64,000 bases of DNA from Pseudoalteromonas luteoviolacea (GTDB lineage Bacteria; Pseudomonadota; Gammaproteobacteria; Enterobacterales; Alteromonadaceae), in NCBI RefSeq assembly GCF_001750165.1, contig NZ_CP015411.1:3128001-3192000 (forward strand), given 5' to 3'. The notes beneath the pieces are model-generated. The model made no database searches. It saw only the letters and a program-made list of their open reading frames with translations, and had not been told where the DNA came from. Below are positions 9,900-18,246 of the stretch, one piece after another (within the stretch, counting starts at the first letter, position 1; each line of letters opens with the position of its first letter). The translations under genes and the position numbers were made by a program.

Positions 9900-9913
9900 T
9901 TACAAAACTTTAC
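9900..9913 (-). promoter_or_regulatory. Conserved 14-bp upstream motif, copy 2
   Basis: Identical to the element at 9440-9453 (GTAAAGTTTTGTAA on the minus strand), about 70 bases upstream of ATG 9829. The sequence around the two copies has diverged, which suggests selection on the motif. Confidence 0.5.
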
Positions 9914-10107
9914 TTCAAATTAAAACGAAACCCAAATACACTTTAATAGGGCTATTTATAATTTAGATACTAATTTATAAATAACGAAAAAAAATAATTG
10001 TATTGTACGGCATGCCAATTCTGAATTAACAAAAAAATTACACATTTTATCCACATTTGCGAATTAAGCTGGCTTTATGGGATACATCAAGCCACCAGAA
10101 GAATTGT

Positions 10108-10761
10108 ATGATTGAGCATGCTAAATTTGATGAAATTGTCATTGCGAGCCACAACCTAGGTAAAACACGTGAGCTCAGCGCCTTAATAAAACCCTATTGT
10201 CACAAAATTCGCTCCGCACACACTTTGGAATTAGAGGAAATAGAAGAGACTGGCACCAGCTTTTGTCAAAATGCTCAATTAAAAGCGCTCAATATTGCTC
10301 ACCTTAGTGGCAAAGTGGCAATTGCTGATGATAGCGGATTGTGCATAGATGCACTAAATGGCTTGCCAGGACTTTACACTGCAAGATGGGCCAAGCAAGC
10401 TGGCGGATTTGATGGTGCCATTGATCATGTGTTGACCCGCATGGCCTTAACACAAAAAAGACAAGCCAAAATGGTGTGTGCATTAAGCCTTGCTTATCCT
10501 AGTGGTGATGTTTGCTCTTTTGTTGGTGAATTACAAGGTACGATTAGTTGGCGTGCATCAGGGGGCAACCGCATTGGCTTTGAGCCAATATTTATCCCTC
10601 TTAGACAAAACTCAACACTTGCATCACTCCCCGTTGAGAAAAGAAATGCGCTTCACCCCAGAGCCAGTGCATTTAAGCAGCTAAAAGAACATCTTTTTTG
10701 CAAACCGGCAATCACACTGCACCAACCGCACAGTGAGGAGGTACTCCATGCCATTGTATGA
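10108..10761 (+). CDS. HAM1/RdgB-like nucleoside triphosphate pyrophosphatase, divergent
   Basis: A 217-residue member of the HAM1/ITPase family, whose standard members hydrolyse non-canonical purine NTPs such as dITP and XTP to monophosphate and pyrophosphate. Family motifs are visible: ASHNLGKTRELSAL near the start, EETGTSFCQNAQLKA, AIADDSGLCIDALNGLPG and an arginine shortly after. The usual GFGYDPIF is changed to IGFEPIF, and the SHR near the end reads LHPRA, so specificity may differ from housekeeping RdgB. ATG 10108 is chosen over an upstream TTG. It heads a five-gene operon and overlaps the next start by 14 bases. That setting suggests a nucleotide-directed role in a biosynthetic pathway rather than pool cleaning (inference). 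Confidence 0.8.
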   Translation: MIEHAKFDEIVIASHNLGKTRELSALIKPYCHKIRSAHTLELEEIEETGTSFCQNAQLKALNIAHLSGKVAIADDSGLCIDALNGLPGLYTARWAKQAGGFDGAIDHVLTRMALTQKRQAKMVCALSLAYPSGDVCSFVGELQGTISWRASGGNRIGFEPIFIPLRQNSTLASLPVEKRNALHPRASAFKQLKEHLFCKPAITLHQPHSEEVLHAIV

Positions 10762-11395
10762 GCAATATCTCGAACTTAATCTAGCGTCAGATCTGCAAAT
10801 TGAACTCAAGCTCAGCTTAACAAGTAAATTAAATTCAACTCAGTTACAGAAAACACAAGCACAAGTTCAATTTTTGTATGACAGAATATGTGAAGTCAGC
10901 ACAACAGAATTTGTAAAAATTATTCCTAATTTACTTTTTTGTCGTTTCAAGTGGCTTAATAGTATTGATATTACTTTGAAATCCCCCTTGCTTGAATGCA
11001 ACCACAACCTTATCTGTCAAAGAAGTATTATTAAATACGAGACGCAAACATTTGGTACTGTCGATATTCTATTTGAGAACGAAAAATTTGGCATTTATTT
11101 GCTTAACATCAAAGCTGGTGAGTCAATCCCCGCACATATGCACCTTCAGATGGAAGAACATGAGCTCGTTTTAGATGAAGGCTTAATGTTTAATGGAGAA
11201 AATATAGAGCCAGGCAGTAGCTACGATTGGCCAAAAGGCGTGGTGCACGGTTACAACAACCTAAGTGCATTACCTGCTACTGTATTGTGTATAGATCGTC
11301 CTAAGTTTATTCCAGAGGATGAAATTATTGTCAATCATACAACCCCTTTAGAATCAGTAACCCCAGCCAACATCAATTACTATCAAGGTATCTAA
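10748..11395 (+). CDS. Cupin-domain protein
   Basis: A 215-residue protein whose C-terminal half is a cupin: HMHLQMEEHE gives the metal-binding His130, His132 and glutamates near 136-139, and WPKGVVHG supplies the second-motif histidine. The N-terminal half (about residues 1-100) is not recognised. ATG 10748 is preceded by a strong GAGGAGG site at 10736-10742, inside the 3' end of the HAM1-like gene, so the two are probably translationally coupled. Cupins of this kind act as isomerases, dioxygenases or sensors; none can be chosen here. Confidence 0.75.
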   Translation: MPLYEQYLELNLASDLQIELKLSLTSKLNSTQLQKTQAQVQFLYDRICEVSTTEFVKIIPNLLFCRFKWLNSIDITLKSPLLECNHNLICQRSIIKYETQTFGTVDILFENEKFGIYLLNIKAGESIPAHMHLQMEEHELVLDEGLMFNGENIEPGSSYDWPKGVVHGYNNLSALPATVLCIDRPKFIPEDEIIVNHTTPLESVTPANINYYQGI

Positions 11396-11400
11396 GCAAC

Positions 11401-12123
11401 ATGAGCAAAACAGTTTTAGTCACAGGTGCCAGTTCAGGCATAGGCTATCAGGTGTGTAAAAAGCTTCTAAAACAAGGAGACAGAGTCGTTGGTGTCAGCA
11501 GAACCATAGATAAACGTCACCCATTGAATGCATTTGAACGTTTTATCCCATGGCGTTGCGATCTGTCAGATATCACGCAATCTAATTCTTTATTCCAATC
11601 GATAAATAAGAGTACCGGACCTATTAACGCTTTGATTTACGCGGCTGGCGTCTGTTATCACGAGCAATTTGGACAAACCAAACTCAAATCCATTACCGAA
11701 CAACTGAATGTGAACCTAGTATCCGCACTATTACTTTGCGAGCAAGCAATTCAACATATGCCGCAAAACAGCGCAATTCTATTGCTCAGCTCGACACTTG
11801 CTGAAAAACCAGTTGCCACTAGTGCCGTTTACAGCGCATCAAAAGCTGGATTAGAGCAAATTATGAAAGCATCAGCGATTGCAGGTGCAGCCAAAAAGAT
11901 TAGTGTGAATGCGTTAGCACTTGGTTGTGTAGATACCCCCATGTTGAGGCAACATCGAGGCGACAATTTACAGCAACAAGCACGACTTGACGCACTCGCT
12001 GATTTACACCCATTTGGGCTCGGCACGGTCAACGACATTGCTTTTATTATTAATAACTTACTATCTCAACCTTGGACAACAGGTAGCGTAATCAAGGCTG
12101 ATGGCGGCCTCACCTTAACCTAG
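11401..12123 (+). CDS. Short-chain dehydrogenase/reductase (FabG-like)
   Basis: A 240-residue classical SDR. The nucleotide-binding motif TGASSGIG is at residues 8-15, the catalytic YSASK puts Tyr144 and Lys148 in place, with a Ser pair about a dozen residues earlier. It should catalyse NAD(P)(H)-dependent reduction of a ketone or oxidation of an alcohol. It starts 5 bases after the cupin and ends 10 bases before the condensation-type gene, so it belongs to the 10108-14731 operon and is more likely a tailoring enzyme than a fatty-acid synthase member. Confidence 0.88.
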   Translation: MSKTVLVTGASSGIGYQVCKKLLKQGDRVVGVSRTIDKRHPLNAFERFIPWRCDLSDITQSNSLFQSINKSTGPINALIYAAGVCYHEQFGQTKLKSITEQLNVNLVSALLLCEQAIQHMPQNSAILLLSSTLAEKPVATSAVYSASKAGLEQIMKASAIAGAAKKISVNALALGCVDTPMLRQHRGDNLQQQARLDALADLHPFGLGTVNDIAFIINNLLSQPWTTGSVIKADGGLTLT

Positions 12124-12133
12124 ACAAACCAGT

Positions 12134-13384
12134 ATGAATACAATCCCGATCACACTATTACAAAATATGATGCTTGCTTTTTGCAGCTCTGCCCCTCATT
12201 TGCCCATTGCCAATGCTGGGGGTGTCATCAAATTTGACCATATTGATGCCAATAAGCTCGTTGAGGCACAGCGGGCCGTGATGGCCTGTCACGCAAGTTT
12301 TGATTTTTATTTTCATCACACGCCCAGTGGTGTTGAACAGCATCAACATGCACATTGCGAGCGCTCCTATCCTATTACCGATTTATCCGCACTGTCTTTT
12401 GAACATGCAGAGCAAGTAGCCCGTGACAGAATAGAAACGCTATTTACGACTCCTATTTCTGCATTTGAGTACCCGCTACACAGAAGTGAAATTTTCATTC
12501 TACCGAATAATCAAGTTTGGCTAGCTTTTTTAGCCAATCATTTGATCTGTGATGGATACAGTGCATTTGCTTATTTAAAGCAAGTTGTAGACTATTACGA
12601 TAAAGGACACACACCGACAAACACTCAATTTGAACCAGTAAAGCTTGCAAACCAACAAGCGCAATACCTGACATCAAACCAGTATCAAAAGGACAAAGCA
12701 TTTTGGCTAAACCACTTAGCAACGCCTGTTGAATTCAGGCTCTTTTCACCAACAAACCCATTAAAAAGTAAAGCGATACACCTTTCTTTACCTCGGTCTC
12801 AACTCACACCAGCTGTTGAGTTTGCAAATCAACATGAGCTGAGTTTATCCACTTTGATGCTGACCCTTTGGATACGTCAATTAAACCAAGATTTTCCCTT
12901 ATCTAATTCAAATCAACTGCGGGTTGGTTTGCCTGTCCACGGGCGAAAAAAAAGTGAAAGTAACTTAATTGCATTTATGGCGAATATGTTAGTTCATGAG
13001 TTTTCATTACCTGATGAACTCGATTTGGCAGCACAAGCGCAGCAAGTCTCAACACAATTAAAACAGGCGTATAGACATAAAAAACTACCGCCAGAACTAC
13101 TGTATGAAGACCTTAAATTACCGCCACACATACCGTTAAGTGAGTTCAGATTTGGCTATATGGAACTGGAACAGCTGAGCGATACAGCGGGTATGCCGAG
13201 TTCATTCAGCTATGAGTCTCACCAACATCACAGCCTGCCGCTACAGTTGAATATTATTAATTTCCATGGTGTGGATCAGGTAGATTTTTTAATCGAATAC
13301 AACCCTCATAACCTCAGTGAAGAAGACGTGGTTAAGCATATCCAATCTCTCTTTGACGCAATTAAAAACATCGCCAATAACTGA
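12134..13384 (+). CDS. Stand-alone condensation-domain acyltransferase
   Basis: A 416-residue protein with the chloramphenicol-acetyltransferase-like fold of NRPS condensation domains and PapA-type acyltransferases. The active-site motif reads NHLICDG, giving His136, Asp140 and Gly141 of HxxxDG. No adenylation or carrier domain is attached. Such free-standing enzymes form an ester or amide between an acyl carrier or acyl-CoA and an alcohol or amine. Its position between an SDR and a P450, 11 kb after a PKS that ends in a reductase, suggests it joins two building blocks (inference). Confidence 0.82.
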   Translation: MNTIPITLLQNMMLAFCSSAPHLPIANAGGVIKFDHIDANKLVEAQRAVMACHASFDFYFHHTPSGVEQHQHAHCERSYPITDLSALSFEHAEQVARDRIETLFTTPISAFEYPLHRSEIFILPNNQVWLAFLANHLICDGYSAFAYLKQVVDYYDKGHTPTNTQFEPVKLANQQAQYLTSNQYQKDKAFWLNHLATPVEFRLFSPTNPLKSKAIHLSLPRSQLTPAVEFANQHELSLSTLMLTLWIRQLNQDFPLSNSNQLRVGLPVHGRKKSESNLIAFMANMLVHEFSLPDELDLAAQAQQVSTQLKQAYRHKKLPPELLYEDLKLPPHIPLSEFRFGYMELEQLSDTAGMPSSFSYESHQHHSLPLQLNIINFHGVDQVDFLIEYNPHNLSEEDVVKHIQSLFDAIKNIANN

Positions 13385-13390
13385 TAAACC

Positions 13391-14731
13391 ATGAAGCAAA
13401 TACCAAAAGTAACCAACAAAGAAATTAGCAGGTTGGGCATCAACTTTATGGATGATCCTGCCAACTTTTTGATGACACTTGCAAATAAATTTGGTGATGT
13501 ACTGCAGTTTAAACTCGGGCCATTTAAAGTCACTTTAATCTCTAATCCAAGCATGATCCAAGAGGTGCTTATTGGTAAAGTACAACAATTCCCAAAATCT
13601 ACCCGTGAAACACAAATACTCAGTAAGGCCATCGGTCAAGGTATTGTCACTGCCGATCAACAAACACATAAGCCGCTACGTAAAATAGCCCAGCCTGCTT
13701 TCATGCATCGTCGCTTACAAAACTATCAAGACGTATTTGAGCAATATGCTTTAGAATCAGTTTCTGAGCTTAACCATGATGATACTGTCGACATGGCAGC
13801 CCAAATGGAAAGGCTATCTTTACAGATTACCTGCAAAACGCTATTTGACTTGAGTAAATCTGAGTTAAAAAAAACCAGCGCGGTGTCAGATGCGATGAAT
13901 GAACTACATCATTTGCTCAGTAAAAACTTCGAAAGTGTAGTCAACTTTCCAGCTTGGTTTCCTTCTCCACTGAACCTGCGGATCAAAAGAACTCGTAAAA
14001 TCATTGAACAAATCATTGATGAAATTCTCCACAAACGAAAGAGTGAGCCCTTCGTAGATCACGGCGACTTACTGTCATCCTTACTTGAAGCAACGGATGA
14101 AACAGGCAACTCACTGACCAATGAAAATATAAAAGATCATTTGATCTCTTATTTTATCGTCGGTCATGAGACGACCTCAAATAGCTTAATATGGTGCTGG
14201 TATTGTTTAGCAAAATATAAAGTTGAAGCCAGTAATGTATATAAAGAAGTGACCAATCACAAAAGTGGTGAGCCGTTGTCCTTTGATAAATTTCCAGCAA
14301 CTCTGGCATTTATAAAAGAAGTATTAAGGCTCTTTCCACCTGTATGGCTCATAGGCGCAAGACGTGCCCGAGAAAATACAAATATAAATGGATTTAAAAT
14401 AAAAAAAGGCGAAAAAGTATTCATCTCCCCTTTTGTTGCACATCGATTAAAAAGCAATTTTAATAAACCCGAACACTTTAACCCCAGCCGCTGGGAAAAT
14501 GACCCCGATATAAAAAAAGGCAGCTATATCCCCTTCGGTGCAGGCCACAGAAACTGCATAGGGCAACATTTTTCGATGCAAGAGATGCTGAGTGTTCTAG
14601 TCACGTATTTAAAGCAGACAAGAATAGCGTTTTTAGATGAAGGTTTAGAACCATTGAATATTAACGCTAGATCGACGCTCTCCAATCATGATGGGTTGGT
14701 CATGAAAGTGAATAAGTTAATTGAGCAATAA
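13391..14731 (+). CDS. Cytochrome P450
   Basis: A 446-residue P450. The I-helix oxygen-binding motif GHETTS begins at residue 258, the ExxR pair is Glu310/Arg313 in KEVLRLFPP, and the heme loop FGAGHRNCIG supplies Cys389 as the thiolate ligand. There is no N-terminal membrane anchor, so it should be soluble and use separate redox partners; none is encoded nearby. It starts 7 bases after the condensation-type gene and is the last gene of the operon. It probably hydroxylates or epoxidises the pathway product. Confidence 0.93.
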   Translation: MKQIPKVTNKEISRLGINFMDDPANFLMTLANKFGDVLQFKLGPFKVTLISNPSMIQEVLIGKVQQFPKSTRETQILSKAIGQGIVTADQQTHKPLRKIAQPAFMHRRLQNYQDVFEQYALESVSELNHDDTVDMAAQMERLSLQITCKTLFDLSKSELKKTSAVSDAMNELHHLLSKNFESVVNFPAWFPSPLNLRIKRTRKIIEQIIDEILHKRKSEPFVDHGDLLSSLLEATDETGNSLTNENIKDHLISYFIVGHETTSNSLIWCWYCLAKYKVEASNVYKEVTNHKSGEPLSFDKFPATLAFIKEVLRLFPPVWLIGARRARENTNINGFKIKKGEKVFISPFVAHRLKSNFNKPEHFNPSRWENDPDIKKGSYIPFGAGHRNCIGQHFSMQEMLSVLVTYLKQTRIAFLDEGLEPLNINARSTLSNHDGLVMKVNKLIEQ

Positions 14732-14800
14732 AACTATAAAAAATACTATAAATATATATAATATACGCCCTTCTTACTTTCTAAATGGAAATACAAAAAA

Positions 14801-15172
14801 GTGAAATTAAAAAACATTATTAGCTCTCTTTTATTAGCGACTTCTCTTTTGTCTACTCAAGCTTTTGCAAATGGGTCGATTTTCCCAGAAGGATATGTTT
14901 CAAAGCTTGATACTTGGGTTTATGGCAGTGATGAGTATGGTGTTTGGGTGACTCTTACTGCTGGCGCAACAAATACCGGAGATTGCGGACTTACTTACTA
15001 TCTACCTCATACTAGTGATAACAAACAGCTTGTTTATGGTGCATTGCTGTCTGCTCAAGTTTCACAAACACGAGTTCGACTTCAAAGCTCCACAGACCCT
15101 GTGGCCAAAAATAAGCTAGGTATATGCAGAGCGAGCAGAGTTACTTTATGCCAAGGCAATAGCTGTAGCTAA
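14801..15172 (+). CDS. Secreted protein of unknown function
   Basis: A 123-residue product with a Sec signal peptide (residues 1-23, QAFA-NG cleavage). The mature protein holds four cysteines (GDCGL, GICRA, TLCQGNSCS), suggesting disulfides outside the cytoplasm. The start is GTG 14801; the nearby ATG 14785 is out of frame. It lies 70 bases after the P450, separated by an AT-rich stretch that may hold its own promoter. I do not recognise the family. Confidence 0.65.
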   Translation: MKLKNIISSLLLATSLLSTQAFANGSIFPEGYVSKLDTWVYGSDEYGVWVTLTAGATNTGDCGLTYYLPHTSDNKQLVYGALLSAQVSQTRVRLQSSTDPVAKNKLGICRASRVTLCQGNSCS

Positions 15173-15384
15173 CAACGCAGCGCACTAAATTAATTTGTAA
15201 GGAATGAAGAAGTTAAAGGTAGCATTTTTTAAAGAGTGACCTTAATTTAATCACTATTTTCGAAAAAGCCTCCATAATTTACCAAAAAGAGTGATATTTA
15301 CTCTCTCATTCCCTCTTTTTAGATATTAAATAAAAATGTTGTATTTAACGGCATTAATTAAAGTATTAAAGAGAAGGTTGTGGC

Positions 15385-15543
15385 TTATTTTCCACAACAC
15401 TTCTTGTATTTTTTCCCATTACCGCAAATGCAAGGATCATTGCGGCCAATTTTTGGAGAGGTTCGCATCACAGGTTGCGCAGGTGCACAACAACTTGAAC
15501 TGCTGCAACAAGATTCAGCATTTGGGCTTTTAGAGTTTGTCAA
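15385..15543 (-). CDS. Short SEC-C metal-binding protein
   Basis: Reading the minus strand gives a product of about 52 residues ending in a full SEC-C motif, GRNDPCICGNGKKYKKCCGK, with Cys-x-Cys and Cys-Cys zinc ligands. Upstream is a second cysteine-rich stretch (ESCCSSSCC). The only in-frame ATG (at 15468) would leave little more than the motif, so a TTG at 15543 or 15558 is the likely start; this is uncertain. Short SEC-C proteins of this shape occur in marine gammaproteobacteria and probably bind zinc. Confidence 0.55.
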   Translation of the reverse strand: MTNSKSPNAESCCSSSSCCAPAQPVMRTSPKIGRNDPCICGNGKKYKKCCGK

Positions 15544-15736
15544 AATGAATACTACCAATTAAATATTAATAAGAGGACAAAATGGTTCTCGAAACTTGTT
15601 CTTCGAAATAAGGCTCAGGTATACGTAATATCACGACAGTCACAAAGGCTAGATACTAACATAGCTTTGACATTCGCTGTTCCTTAAATATGGTTTCTAT
15701 TTAGTTAATCTAAACTCTATTTATATTCAATTTAAG

Positions 15737-16036
15737 TCAAGTCTGTTTTCTCTTATCGTCAGTGGGCTGAATTAAACTTAAAGAATTTATATGATTGAAC
15801 TGACCAAAAAAACAATAACTATTTAAACCCCAGTAGAGCTCGTATTTGACCATGCTATCAACATGGAAAACGACAAGTTTTAGTTTTCTGATGTCATTGC
15901 AATACGGGTCAATGACACTCAACCATGTGCAACCGTTGGAAAAACCTAACATGAAACCTTGGCTATTGCAGGTAGCGATCAGACGCTCATCATAGAGGTC
16001 GTAGAGTGTGAAAAAAATACTTCTTTTGTCACCCAA
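15737..16036 (-). CDS. Possible hypothetical protein or remnant
   Basis: A 99-codon frame with only a TTG start, a stop two codons upstream of that, and no clear ribosome binding site. The composition is protein-like (aromatic-rich, with stretches such as GFMLGFSNGCTWLSV) but no family is recognised. It may be the tail of a degraded gene. Confidence 0.25.
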   Translation of the reverse strand: MGDKRSIFFTLYDLYDERLIATCNSQGFMLGFSNGCTWLSVIDPYCNDIRKLKLVVFHVDSMVKYELYWGLNSYCFFGQFNHINSLSLIQPTDDKRKQT

Positions 16037-16084
16037 GGGGGTTTAGTTGGTATTTTACCAAGATGACTGTCTGCTTTTGTGCCA

Positions 16085-16219
16085 ATGAACTTGGCTGCCT
16101 TAAGCTATCACAGCAGAGAGCCAGCGCTTAATGAGCAATCAGCGATTATTACAGAGTTGCGCGAAAACCTAGTGCCTAGAGCTGAAACAGGGCTTATTCG
16201 ACTGAAACGCTTGTTATAG
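16085..16219 (+). pseudogene. Possible gene remnant in a gene-poor stretch
   Basis: A 44-codon frame with protein-like composition (HSREPALNEQSAII..., ENLVPRAETGL) follows an in-frame stop and has no ribosome binding site. It may be the C-terminal relic of a lost gene. The rest of 16037-16375 shows no supported gene. Confidence 0.2.
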
Positions 16220-16375
16220 AGCTAATAAACACACGTACCAGATCAAATAAAACGTCTAATAAGTGGATATGGCATCATATTGAATTGATTTTTAAAAGCC
16301 CTATGTGCTTTGATGGTAGCAGTTCACTCTGCATACAGTTGGTATGCTTTTATTTTTCTACAAAAAGGATTGGTA

Positions 16376-17155
16376 ATGAAAAAAATAGTTAGTTTATTGG
16401 TATTCATGATGTCTTTAATGGCATTCAATTCTCTGGCTTCTGTTATTGGTGACACTGCGACCATACACAGAGCATATCCCAATATATATACAAATTATGT
16501 ACCTCCGGTTTCAACGGTTGTTACTGCTGACGCTACCGATGCAGTAATGCTTCAATCTCATACTTTAATCAACATCAACAATGGCACCATTACAATTGAT
16601 TTTCAAAACTCTAGCCGTTTTGTTGGAGCTGATGGACATACATTTGACGGCTATATTTTTAGAGGGTTTAGCTTTCCAATTACTCAGGCAAACCTGATTA
16701 GAAGTGATATTCAAACTACACATGTGACGTTTGACCAAGATAATATATATATCGATATCTCCGGGGGCTTCTCTTCCGGTGACAAGATTATCGTGTCTTT
16801 TGATGTAGAGTCTCCTGCACGAAATGCCTTCATTAATATAGATAATCTTGCACCAAGTTTGACACTTCCTGTCGAAGGGGGCTTGGTTAATTTCGACAAG
16901 TCGATGCAAAACCTAGGTGGGACAGCGGCAACCTATGAAATATACGTGCATTTAGTATTCCCAAATGGCCAAGTACGCCCCCTAAATACACCCCAAATTT
17001 ATACACTTCAACCTCAGCAACAAAAAATAAGCCAAGGGTTTGGAGTGGACGTTAAACCCTGGTTCCCTCAAGGGCAATATTCTGTCGTATATACAGCAAT
17101 CGACACATTTAACGGGCAATTTTATACAGCCTCAGATGTATTCTTGAAGCAGTAA
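16376..17155 (+). CDS. Secreted protein of unknown function
   Basis: A 259-residue product with a Sec signal peptide (MKKIVSLLVF start, cleavage near SLAS). The mature part is rich in beta-type, Ser/Thr/Asn-rich sequence with no cysteine, and the C-terminal 70 residues (from about SMQNLGGTAATYEIYVHLVF) look like an immunoglobulin-like fold seen in secreted accessory domains. ATG 16376 is preceded by AAGGAT. A longer frame from 16310 would put a non-signal sequence first and was rejected. No family recognised. Confidence 0.65.
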   Translation: MKKIVSLLVFMMSLMAFNSLASVIGDTATIHRAYPNIYTNYVPPVSTVVTADATDAVMLQSHTLININNGTITIDFQNSSRFVGADGHTFDGYIFRGFSFPITQANLIRSDIQTTHVTFDQDNIYIDISGGFSSGDKIIVSFDVESPARNAFINIDNLAPSLTLPVEGGLVNFDKSMQNLGGTAATYEIYVHLVFPNGQVRPLNTPQIYTLQPQQQKISQGFGVDVKPWFPQGQYSVVYTAIDTFNGQFYTASDVFLKQ

Positions 17156-17200
17156 ACGATTTGCCACAGCAAATAATTTACTGCTAATACAGCAATCTTG

Positions 17201-17776
17201 TTAAAGCCCTTGGCTCCCAAGGGACTTTACCAGCATTTCCCAATTTTGTTTTTCTTCTGGCGTTGCAGAAATCATCGAACCAAATAAGTTAGTTGAAGCT
17301 TTTGCAACTCCACTAAACTGTAAGGTGTATTTGTCTAATTGCTCAAGCGCAGGCTTTGCCTGCTCTTCGAGATAAGGTTCTGGCATATCCATTGTGAGAA
17401 TTACTCGAGAGGTTTTACCAGCCAGCAGTGGTACTGGTAATGGATTATCTTGCTCATATCTAAAAGCAAAATGAGGTAAAAAAGATCTATCAAAAAGCCC
17501 TTTTAATTTTGCAGGTAACCCGCCCCACCATATAGGTGAAAAAATCACGATATGCTCAGCCCATAAAGTCCATTTTTGAAAGTCTTTTAAAGCTGGCTCT
17601 AAATCCTGCTCAGCATCATAACCAAAGTCTAAGCTCAGATTAAACATCATTTCAGATAAATTGACATGTTTCACTTCAAAGTACTCTCTCGCTTCACATG
17701 CATATATATCCGCTAAATGTTGGCAAAAACTTGTGGATTTAGGGTTACCATTAAGCACCAGTATTTTCTTAGTCAT
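17201..17776 (-). CDS. Flavodoxin-fold NAD(P)H:quinone oxidoreductase family protein
   Basis: A 191-residue protein with the NQO/MdaB-type fold. The N-terminal KKILVLNGNPKSTSF is the FMN/FAD phosphate-binding loop, and IVIFSPIWWGGLPAKLKGLFDR is the typical flavin-contacting segment. Members reduce quinones by two electrons, avoiding semiquinone radicals. ATG 17776 fits the family start; further starts at 17785 and 17797 are possible. It lies 36 bases downstream of a MerR-type regulator on the same strand, so the pair is probably one transcript responding to a redox-active compound. Confidence 0.85.
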   Translation of the reverse strand: MTKKILVLNGNPKSTSFCQHLADIYACEAREYFEVKHVNLSEMMFNLSLDFGYDAEQDLEPALKDFQKWTLWAEHIVIFSPIWWGGLPAKLKGLFDRSFLPHFAFRYEQDNPLPVPLLAGKTSRVILTMDMPEPYLEEQAKPALEQLDKYTLQFSGVAKASTNLFGSMISATPEEKQNWEMLVKSLGSQGL

Positions 17777-17812
17777 TTTCGTCATCTCTAATTTCAAAAG
17801 TCGATGACAATT

Positions 17813-18190
17813 CTAATCTCTCCCCCTAAGGGCAGAGTCAAGCATTGAAGGACAGGAATTGATCGCCGATAAACAAGCATCCACTCTTCCTATTCGGTCT
17901 TGTAATGTTTCTTTTTGCTGGTTTAAGCGATGCTTAAGCTTTATCAAAAAACCTTCAACTTTTGACCAATCAACTTCTCCATTGTTATATACAATCACAG
18001 CTTCAAGCTGAGAAAGCGTTGAGCCCAAAGATTTTGCCTCTTTTATCAAATTTAACACTTCGACGTGTGAGGCATTGTAATACCGATATCGCCCCTTTCG
18101 AGGTGGTACAGAGATCAACCCCCGTTCTTCATACAAGCGGATTGCTTTAACAGAAAGCCCTGTTTTTGAGGCCACTTCTCCAATATACAT
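17813..18190 (-). CDS. MerR family transcriptional regulator
   Basis: A 125-residue regulator. Residues 1-70 form the winged-helix domain (YIGEVASKTGLSVKAIRLYEERGL, then GRYRYYN), followed by a dimerisation coiled coil (about 80-110). The C-terminal end carries two cysteines in DACLSAINSCP, which could sense metal or redox state. ATG 18190 has a GAGAG site; a longer frame to 18250 is not needed. It should activate the quinone reductase gene behind it by twisting a long-spacer promoter, as MerR proteins do. Confidence 0.85.
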   Translation of the reverse strand: MYIGEVASKTGLSVKAIRLYEERGLISVPPRKGRYRYYNASHVEVLNLIKEAKSLGSTLSQLEAVIVYNNGEVDWSKVEGFLIKLKHRLNQQKETLQDRIGRVDACLSAINSCPSMLDSALRGRD

Positions 18191-18246
18191 AATACTCTCA
18201 GATCTCTTATGGTTATGCTGCCTGTACTTCAAAACTTTAGACAGGA

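Noticed and set aside
15336..15562. Forward frames of 60-65 codons
   Set aside because: They are the complement of the SEC-C gene, whose zinc motif is exact on the minus strand.
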